Positions 59,039 through 64,000 of a stretch of 64,000 nucleotides of DNA are shown here, in pieces (positions within the stretch are counted from its first letter, which is position 1; the number at the start of each line of letters is the position of its first letter). The DNA comes from an uncultured Halieaceae bacterium. Its GTDB lineage: Bacteria > Pseudomonadota > Gammaproteobacteria > Pseudomonadales > Halieaceae. Both the position numbers and the translations under genes were made by a program. The notes beneath the pieces were generated by a model, which saw nothing but the letters and a program-made list of their open reading frames with translations, was not told the origin of the DNA and did not search any database. Where the stretch lies: contig CAJXNM010000003.1 of the NCBI GenBank assembly GCA_913057135.1, positions 36,672 through 100,671 on the forward strand, in the 5' to 3' direction.

Positions 59039-59371
59039 ATGGAGAAGGTATCGTTTCAAGTCCAAGGTTCAGCTAGTGAGCCATACAACGTTGAGATTTC
59101 ACGCTCTGGGTCGCGTTTGCAGTGTAAATGCGACTGCCCTGCAGGAGAGAAGCGGACGCCATGCAAGCACTGGAAGGGTGTGTTCGAGGGTGAGAAGCAA
59201 AAATACATGGGCATCTCCCCTGATGAACTAGCGGACCTTCGGACCTGGATCACGGGAACCGATGTTGAGTACGTCTGGGCTGAAATAAAAGAAAATGAGC
59301 GTATGCAGGATGCACTTAAGAGAGAAAAGTCTGCCCTCTTCGCTAAATTAAAGCGAGTCATGTGGGAATAA
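59039..59371 (+). CDS. Small SWIM-type zinc-finger protein
   Basis: The N-terminal half has the strand pair FQVQGSASEPYNVEISR and then KCDCPAGEKRTPCKHWKGV, matching the CxCx(n)CxH SWIM zinc finger that binds DNA or protein. A helical, charged C-terminus follows (AEIKENERMQDALKREKSALF). 110 residues. SWIM fingers occur in helicases, transposases and plant FAR1 proteins; here it stands alone. It lies between cargo and replication modules and points toward the repA end. Confidence 0.6.
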   Translation: MEKVSFQVQGSASEPYNVEISRSGSRLQCKCDCPAGEKRTPCKHWKGVFEGEKQKYMGISPDELADLRTWITGTDVEYVWAEIKENERMQDALKREKSALFAKLKRVMWE

Positions 59372-59451
59372 CGTTCTTTTTGCTTCACAGGCAATTACAA
59401 CAGCGTTTTGATAGTCAAATTTTTTGCTGCTTGGCGATGGCGGGATCTGCC

Positions 59452-59594
59452 CCGAAAACTCCGAAAACGATCCGAAAACGTTTTTTCGGTTTTGCCCAGA
59501 ACGGAGGGGGACACCCCCCCCGATAGGGAACGGGGGTGTCCACCGAAGGGTGTCCGAAAATCCGAATTGGTATATAGGTTTTCGGTTTTTTCGG
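59452..59594. other. Candidate iteron origin of replication of the island
   Basis: Seven copies of CCGAAAA are clustered. Three are direct at 59452, 59461 and 59472; one is inverted at 59483-59489; one is direct at 59554; two are inverted at 59579-59585 and 59588-59594. Between the sets a 10-bp perfect stem, GGACACCCCC (59509-59518) and GGGGGTGTCC (59532-59541), has a 13-nt loop. AT-rich TTTT tracts alternate with these. The cluster lies directly after repA on its strand. Iterons beside a RepA helicase and a primase are the layout of P4- and IncQ-type origins. Origin activity is inferred. Confidence 0.45.
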
Positions 59595-59599
59595 ACATT

Positions 59600-60655
59600 T
59601 CACTCCGGCGCATTGGTGGCTCTCCGGAACTGTTTTCCGTCCCGCGAAACCTCAATACAGCCGCGCCGAATCAATCCCTGTCGTGCATCATTGAATCGAT
59701 CCGACTTCATGCCCAGGTCACCGCGCACCTTTTGTTGGCTTATCCAGCCCCCGTCCTCGGGCAGCGCATCGAAAATCTGGCTTTGGTTGCCGCCCTGCGG
59801 TTTCTTTGCCTCTGGCGGCAGCGCCTCGCCAATATCAAAGCCGCGCAGAACGTCATTCCAAACCAGCGTGCAAATTTCCTGCGAGTGTTGCGCGTAGTTA
59901 GATTTGACCAGCTTTACGGCAATGCCTGCGTCCGTCTGGCGCTGAAACAGCACAGATCGCAGCGACCCGAAATTGGCTGTACTACCGGATCGACCGGAAC
60001 CCTCAGCTAGGCCGGCGACGGATGGGTGCATTAGGAATAGACAGGCGCAGCCCGCGCGTTTTGCTCGAGGCGCGACAACGCCTTTGAAAAAGCTGTTTAC
60101 CTGCTGACGGTCGATTTCACTGCCTCCAAAAAAGTCGGGCAGCATCTCGAAGATAAGCAGCTCAACGCCACGCCTCTCGGCTTGAGCAAAAATCGCCTCG
60201 CCGAACATCGACAGCGAATCATCCTTGTGCAGCCAGGTGTGCGTTTGTTGCTCGAGTGTCTGAAGATAAAAGCCATCGGGTATCGATTCCCCGCGACCCT
60301 CGGTCTGTATCTTGATCCGCCGGTGTATCTCCGCGCGAGATTCCTCCCGAGTGACATACATGACCTTGGCCTTTTTGCAGGGCATACCATTAAATTGGCC
60401 TCTGACAGCCGCCAGCCCTAACATGATTGCCAAATAAGTTTTACCCGAGCCCGGAGCGCCAGAAATAGCGCACAATTCCTCGGCAGGCAGAATGGGCTTT
60501 ATCAGCCACTCTCTAGGCTCTGGCGTGTTATCTGATAGCCACCGAGCGTCATAGCATTCCCCATCTAGCTGGTCGTCTAGCGTCAGTTGTGGTCGCTCAA
60601 CCACAAAATCGTCATCGTCGGTTATCGTCACCACAATGGAGTCAGCGGTACTCAT
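59600..60655 (-). CDS. RepA-like RecA-fold replicative ATPase
   Basis: P-loop ATPase of the AAA_25/RepA hexameric helicase group. Walker A is GAPGSGKTYLA and the second acidic motif is LLIFEMLPDFFGG. A DnaB-like signature follows: LFLMHPSV and then SGSTANFGSLRSVLFQRQ. A C-terminal extra domain (GWISQQKVRGDLGMKSDRFNDARQGLIRRG) looks like a winged helix and could bind the origin. 351 residues. It overlaps the primase gene by 4 bp. Probably drives replication of the excised island. Confidence 0.8.
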   Translation of the reverse strand: MSTADSIVVTITDDDDFVVERPQLTLDDQLDGECYDARWLSDNTPEPREWLIKPILPAEELCAISGAPGSGKTYLAIMLGLAAVRGQFNGMPCKKAKVMYVTREESRAEIHRRIKIQTEGRGESIPDGFYLQTLEQQTHTWLHKDDSLSMFGEAIFAQAERRGVELLIFEMLPDFFGGSEIDRQQVNSFFKGVVAPRAKRAGCACLFLMHPSVAGLAEGSGRSGSTANFGSLRSVLFQRQTDAGIAVKLVKSNYAQHSQEICTLVWNDVLRGFDIGEALPPEAKKPQGGNQSQIFDALPEDGGWISQQKVRGDLGMKSDRFNDARQGLIRRGCIEVSRDGKQFRRATNAPE

Positions 60656-61479
60656 GCCAGCACCCCCATCACCTTCTGAACGTAGGCGTCGCCGCGCCCC
60701 GAGTGCCAGATGTCCCAGGCGTCACGGTTTTGTGCTGATTCCGCGTGAATCACCGGTCTGCCGGTGTAACGCGTGCTGACCTCTGGTATTGCCCTCTGGA
60801 TCTGCTTACCAAAGCACACGACAGCCGCAAATCTCTTGGGGAACATTTGGGCAAGCGCCCATGCTGTCGCCCAGCCCTCGCATAGATGAATATGCGGCGC
60901 GTCCTCGAGATTACCGAGCATTAGCAGACCTTTATTGCCGTATGTCTGCTTATCTTTGTTGGCGTTGATAACCTCAACACCTATAAATTCGCCATCCCAG
61001 TTGCGATTAGGCACCAGAATGCAATCGGCGTTGTAGCCGACACGCTTACCTCCGGCGATACCGCGCCTTGCGCCAAATGCATGAGTTATACGCTTGCGCT
61101 TGGCGTACGGGTGGGCAGCCACCGTCGCGTCATCGTCGTCTGCGTTATTCCAAAATTCGATGGCCTTGGGGCGCGTCTCTGATACTGGTTCGCGATAGGG
61201 CTCTTGCTTAGGCACCGCATAACAAGCACTGCTCGGTGTGGTGCGGCGCGCTTTATCGTCGAGCAGTCCAAAATAGCTGTTGAGGTCTTTCCAGCCACAG
61301 CCACCGCGATCGTGAATATAGAGCTCGTCGGGGCCTTTCAGAGTCAGTACGCAGCGATCATCGCCGCCGCAAAAAGGGCAGTCTCGGGCCGCCTCGTTTG
61401 GGCCTTTTCGTTTAAAGCGATGCTCTCGAACAATGCGTTCAAATCGCTCGCGAGCATTTGGTATAGTAGCCATCGTCAC
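60652..61479 (-). CDS. Toprim-domain primase with N-terminal zinc finger
   Basis: The N-terminus has a primase-type zinc ribbon (CPFCGGDDRC, then a Cys in DRGGCGWKDLN). The Toprim part shows the acidic HLCEGWATAWAL, as in P4-alpha and DnaG-like phage primases. The C-terminus is short, and no helicase domain is fused; the helicase role falls to the next gene. 275 residues. Start at the first ATG or the MATIPNAR Met two codons later. Confidence 0.82.
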   Translation of the reverse strand: MTMATIPNARERFERIVREHRFKRKGPNEAARDCPFCGGDDRCVLTLKGPDELYIHDRGGCGWKDLNSYFGLLDDKARRTTPSSACYAVPKQEPYREPVSETRPKAIEFWNNADDDDATVAAHPYAKRKRITHAFGARRGIAGGKRVGYNADCILVPNRNWDGEFIGVEVINANKDKQTYGNKGLLMLGNLEDAPHIHLCEGWATAWALAQMFPKRFAAVVCFGKQIQRAIPEVSTRYTGRPVIHAESAQNRDAWDIWHSGRGDAYVQKVMGVLA

Positions 61480-61511
61480 ATCCTCTGCCGGGGTTTTGAT
61501 TTCTCAGACTT

Positions 61512-61540
61512 AACCGCCTCTTGTTTGGGCGGTTTTTTTT
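61512..61540 (+). terminator. Plus-strand intrinsic terminator in the primase leader
   Basis: AACCGCC and GGCGGTT pair around a 9-nt loop, with eight T following on the plus strand. The T run is on the strand opposite to the primase and AlpA genes, between which it lies. It would stop rightward transcription from the repA side before it enters alpA and int antisense. Confidence 0.6.
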
Positions 61541-61548
61541 GGCTGGCG

Positions 61549-61800
61549 CTAGGCCACCTGTGCCTGTGCTGTGCAATGCTGCTCCCGCCCCTGGGCAAGC
61601 CATCGATCGAGCTCTGCGCGCTCATAGAACACGCGAGCATTGCGAGACGCTTGCTTGTGATAGGCAGGGGCTTGAACGCCGGCTAACAGCCCGTCGACGC
61701 GAGCGCGCCGAAGTGTGTATTGGCTATAGCCGAGATAGCGCGCCGCCTCGGCTGTCGATAGTCGAGAAGCGATAGGTGAATCGTTGGTGTGGTCTTGCAT
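61549..61800 (-). CDS. AlpA/Xis-like helix-turn-helix regulator
   Basis: 83 residues with a MerR/excisionase-type winged helix: LSTAEAARYLGYSQYTLRRARVDGLL and then ARVFYERAELDRWLAQ. Small proteins of this kind in satellite and integrated elements activate integrase or act as excisionase. It lies between the integrase side and the primase, as expected. Confidence 0.75.
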   Translation of the reverse strand: MQDHTNDSPIASRLSTAEAARYLGYSQYTLRRARVDGLLAGVQAPAYHKQASRNARVFYERAELDRWLAQGREQHCTAQAQVA

Positions 61801-61876
61801 GACAAGCCTCCATCGGTTTGTGTGTCGATGGGGCTAATAGTGGGGAACTGTTTGTAAGGAATTTACCTAAAAGTTT

Positions 61877-62212
61877 TCAGCGAAAAATTAGGCCTGCTTT
61901 ATTGCAAATCGACACACTGCCCTCTACTGCCTTCGCGCCGATACACATCGCACTGGCCGTCAGCTGAACCGCTTTTTCGTAGCTATGCCCGTCCGCTTGC
62001 AGGGTTTTGACGTACGCCCATCGGTCAACATCTCGGCGTGGCACGTCAGTGTTTTGCTTTTCGCCACGCAAAACCCTAGCAATCATTTGCAGCGTCGCGT
62101 CCTCGTAAAACTCGTCGAGTATGTCGGCTGCCGCTGCTCGCTGGTCTGCGATTTTGCTTGCCGATTGCAGTCGCCAGATTGCCACTGACAGTTTTGTGTC
62201 TCGGTCACTCAT
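61877..62212 (-). CDS. Small hypothetical protein of the integrase module
   Basis: 111 residues, start at the ATG at 62212; an upstream ATG at 62230 overlaps the integrase end by 8 bp. It is helical with no named family: IWRLQSASKIADQRAAAADILDEF, then a middle with DRWAYVKTLQADGHSYEKAVQL that may be a helix-turn-helix. It lies just after int in the same direction. Confidence 0.6.
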   Translation of the reverse strand: MSDRDTKLSVAIWRLQSASKIADQRAAAADILDEFYEDATLQMIARVLRGEKQNTDVPRRDVDRWAYVKTLQADGHSYEKAVQLTASAMCIGAKAVEGSVSICNKAGLIFR

Positions 62213-62222
62213 CGCGTGCCCC

Positions 62223-63569
62223 CTAGTCATCCAACACAGCCACCGCCGCCGAATAATGCTCTGGCGCCAGGTGAGCGTAGCGCTCGGTCAGTTTAATGTC
62301 TGAATGGCCCAGCAGCCCTTTCACCGTATAAATGTTCACGCCGCGCATCACCAGTGTCGACGCGTAGTGGTGGCGTAGGTCATGGAACCGGAAATTGTCG
62401 ATCTTGGCCGCCTTGAGCACTGCGCCCCAAGACTTGCGGACGTTATCCAATTGGCCGCCAGTGACAGGGCTCTTAAATACTAGGCCTTCGCGCTCGCCGG
62501 TCTGACTAGCCCACTGTTTCAGTGCGTCGACCGCCTTTGTGGGTAGGGGCACGTGGCGCGTGCTTTTGCTTTTGGCTTTTTCACCAATAACAGTGACGAA
62601 TTTGCTCTGCAAATCGAGCTCCGACCACTCGAGACTTAGCGCCTCGCCCCGGCGCAAACCACTGTACATGCACAGCAGCACAATCGGCGACAAGTGGTCA
62701 CCAAAACCGCCGGCAGGGATGCTAGGGACAAGCTCGTAACCGCGCTCAGAGCGCCACTGATTGTGGCTATCGCGCTCTGCTATCAGCCTATCGTCTCGCT
62801 CGCGCAGGGCCGCCAGTAGTCGCTTCTGCTCGCTCTCGCTCAGGTAGCGTGTCTTTGGTTTCTTGTTGCCTCTGATCTCTTTAAGGCCGGCAATCGGGTT
62901 GTAATCCAGCAGCTTTTTTTCGACGGCGACATTAAGTACCGCTCGTAAAAGAGCCTCGTCGCGGTTCACGGTGGAGAATTTAATGCCAGCCTCTAATCGC
63001 CTGTTACGCCTGGCCTCAACGTGGCCAATGCTTAGGTCCGACAGATTCATGTCGAGCTCACATGCCCACTTGGCACGAATATCTCGCAGGATTAGGTCCG
63101 GATCTCTGGCCTGCTTACTGATTAAGTGGGCTTTGTAATGCTGGTCGATAAATGCGCGTAGCGTAGAGGCCTTCTGCTTCTCGGCATCAGCGATCGATTG
63201 CCGCTTGGCTAGGTTGAGATCGAGACCGGCAGCGACCTCGCCGGCCTTCTGCTTTGCGATCTTGCGCGCCTGGGCGAGCGCCAGTCGGTTGGCTCTGCCG
63301 ATAGTGTAGGTCTTGTCTTTGTGGTCTACCGGCGATCGATAGCGCAGATCATAGGACACCGTACCCGTCGCTGACACTCGCACGATGAAACCCGTCTGTT
63401 CGGAGTCGTAAATTTTGTAAATCTTGCCGGTTGGCTTTAATGACGCCACCAGCGATTGGGTAACCCGCGTGCGTGTTTTGCCCTGTATAGCAGCGATGCT
63501 AATGTCTCCCGATTCACTTTGTACCCAAAATATACCCAGAAAAATGCAAATATAACAGCAAATTGGCAA
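62223..63569 (-). CDS. int: Tyrosine recombinase (integrase) of the island
   Basis: Site-specific recombinase of the P4/DUF4102 type. An N-terminal arm-binding domain (SLVASLKPTGKIYKIYDSEQTGF), a SAM-like core-binding domain and the catalytic domain follow in order. The catalytic residues are Arg in YSGLRRGE, His and Arg in FHDLRHHYAS, His in LLGHSDI and Tyr in TERYAHL. The island is inserted in a tRNA, as usual for this group. The first Met gives a hydrophobic leader (PICCYICIFLGIF) not seen in relatives, so the true start may be a non-ATG codon about 25 codons later. About 448 residues. Confidence 0.9.
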   Translation of the reverse strand: MPICCYICIFLGIFWVQSESGDISIAAIQGKTRTRVTQSLVASLKPTGKIYKIYDSEQTGFIVRVSATGTVSYDLRYRSPVDHKDKTYTIGRANRLALAQARKIAKQKAGEVAAGLDLNLAKRQSIADAEKQKASTLRAFIDQHYKAHLISKQARDPDLILRDIRAKWACELDMNLSDLSIGHVEARRNRRLEAGIKFSTVNRDEALLRAVLNVAVEKKLLDYNPIAGLKEIRGNKKPKTRYLSESEQKRLLAALRERDDRLIAERDSHNQWRSERGYELVPSIPAGGFGDHLSPIVLLCMYSGLRRGEALSLEWSELDLQSKFVTVIGEKAKSKSTRHVPLPTKAVDALKQWASQTGEREGLVFKSPVTGGQLDNVRKSWGAVLKAAKIDNFRFHDLRHHYASTLVMRGVNIYTVKGLLGHSDIKLTERYAHLAPEHYSAAVAVLDD

Positions 63570-63615
63570 ACGAAATTACATTAGAGAAAAACAGATAATT
63601 GGAAAAAATGACTTA

Positions 63616-63630
63616 ATAACAGTATGTTAT
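63616..63630. promoter_or_regulatory. Palindrome in the integrase upstream region
   Basis: ATAACA and TGTTAT flank a 3-bp spacer in the AT-rich stretch between int and the right repeat. It may be an operator or an arm-type site for the integrase or the AlpA-like protein. Position is the only support. Confidence 0.3.
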
Positions 63631-63683
63631 CTATATATCAGAGGGCATATGCGTGTGGTGCTGGTGGGGCGTGTTTACATTTA

Positions 63684-63735
63684 CACAGCATTCATAATGC
63701 TGGGGTCGCTGGTTCAAGTCCAGCCGTAGCTACCA
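63684..63735 (+). repeat. Right attachment repeat (attR), partial tRNA-Met
   Basis: Identical over 52 bp to the 3' part of tRNA-Met (46566-46617). The 5' half of the tRNA is absent here and the upstream bases (GTGTTTACATTTA) do not match a tRNA, so this copy is not a gene. Confidence 0.95.
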
Positions 63736-63809
63736 CCTCTTTTGTGGGCCAGTCAAAGCGTCTGGCTAACTCACCCAGCCAGTAGCTTTGAGCTGGCATT
63801 AGGTTCTTA

Positions 63810-64000
63810 CTACTTTTTTGCTCGCTGCCTTAAGACTGCTAGTCGGTTAGCCATCTGACTGTAGTCAACTGACTGGGCAAATCTGTTGCCGCGCTCGCCT
63901 TCCATGACCAATGCGTCTCCCAGCGTCTCGCAATAGCCGTCATTCATTAAAGACTTTAGCGCCGCCACTGCTGTGGGATCACTGTCGGCGATTTGTCCGG
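63810..64000 (-). CDS. Enoyl-CoA hydratase/isomerase family protein, C-terminal part (5' end outside window)
   Basis: Minus-strand frame open to the window edge, 63 codons, ending AVLRQRAKK and TAG. The sequence DPTAVAALKSLMNDG, then LGDALVMEGERGNRF, resembles the C-terminal helices of crotonase-fold proteins, where a conserved Ala/Leu-Glu-x-E stretch follows. The catalytic part is outside. The gene belongs to the chromosome right of the island. The 63736-63809 gap holds nothing else seen. Confidence 0.6.
   Translation of the reverse strand, partial: GQIADSDPTAVAALKSLMNDGYCETLGDALVMEGERGNRFAQSVDYSQMANRLAVLRQRAKK

Larger units (their letters stand above)
46566..63735. mobile_element. Integrative genomic island in tRNA-Met, about 17.1 kb
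   Basis: Bounded by perfect 52-bp direct repeats of the tRNA 3' part. The right end has a tyrosine recombinase, an AlpA-like factor, a primase and a RepA-like ATPase on the minus strand, the usual set of a satellite or integrated plasmid. The left two thirds are cargo of secreted and lipidated proteins, most unrecognised, including three damaged genes and one IS21-family element. No capsid, terminase, conjugation or known defence genes were seen. The integrase sits at the end away from the intact tRNA. Confidence 0.92.

Noticed and set aside
59509..59541. GC-rich hairpin as repA terminator
   Set aside because: Neither strand has a T run after the stem, so it is better explained as part of the origin-like region.
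59395..59655. Minus-strand 86-codon frame over the iteron cluster
   Set aside because: It overlaps the repA 3' end in another frame and is built from the repeats themselves.
63736..63809. Second tRNA after the right repeat
   Set aside because: Only the 3' part of tRNA-Met is present and the bases that follow do not fold as a tRNA.

Overview
The window is a stretch of chromosome from a marine-type gammaproteobacterium. Gene order resembles Pseudomonas and the OM60/NOR5 (Halieaceae) group: rplM-rpsI-petAB, murA-hisG-hisD, kdsDC-lptCAB-rpoN-hpf-ptsN-rapZ-ptsO, mreBCD-maf-yhdP, gatCAB, hemA-prfA-prmC, and lolB-ispE-tRNA-Gln-prs-rplY-pth-ychF. The taxon is inferred from synteny and protein features only.

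Bases 1-46540 are a dense core region. Minus strand 1-4237 carries the bc1 respiratory complex, two ribosomal proteins and zapE. Bases 4398-11051 hold zapG, a Nif3-family gene, a DegS-type protease, hisD, hisG, murA, ibaG and mlaC. Bases 11240-18948 form one long plus-strand block covering Kdo synthesis, LPS transport, sigma-54 and the nitrogen PTS. mgtE and darP follow, then the minus-strand yhdP-maf-mreDCB set, gatCAB, an Smr gene, cysZ, rhlB, a MATE pump, hemA-prfA-prmC-moeB, a TPR lipoprotein, and the lolB to ychF block. Notable points: cytochrome b reads in frame into a cytochrome c1-like segment, mreC has no ATG/GTG/TTG start that would keep its membrane anchor, mlaC stands without mlaFEDB, rng is missing between maf and yhdP, and the mgtE ribosome binding site sits inside a hairpin.

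Bases 46566-63735 are an integrative genomic island of about 17.1 kb inserted in an elongator tRNA-Met gene. The boundaries are a perfect 52-bp direct repeat of the tRNA 3' part. The right end holds a minus-strand module of tyrosine integrase, a small unknown protein, an AlpA/Xis-like regulator, a Toprim primase and a RepA-like ATPase. It is followed by an iteron-like cluster that may be a replication origin, so the element looks like a satellite or integrated plasmid. The cargo is almost wholly envelope-directed: lipoproteins, signal-peptide proteins, an outer-membrane beta-barrel, an M6-like metalloprotease and a MORN-like secreted protein. Several cargo genes are broken: the barrel by a lost start and an in-frame TAG, the metalloprotease by an in-frame TAA, and the MORN-like gene by an IS21-family element inserted in its signal peptide with a clean 5-bp CATGG duplication. 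Two paralogous secreted proteins of a family I do not recognise face each other tail to tail and share their last seven codons antisense.

After the right repeat the chromosome resumes with the 3' end of a probable enoyl-CoA hydratase/isomerase gene (minus strand).
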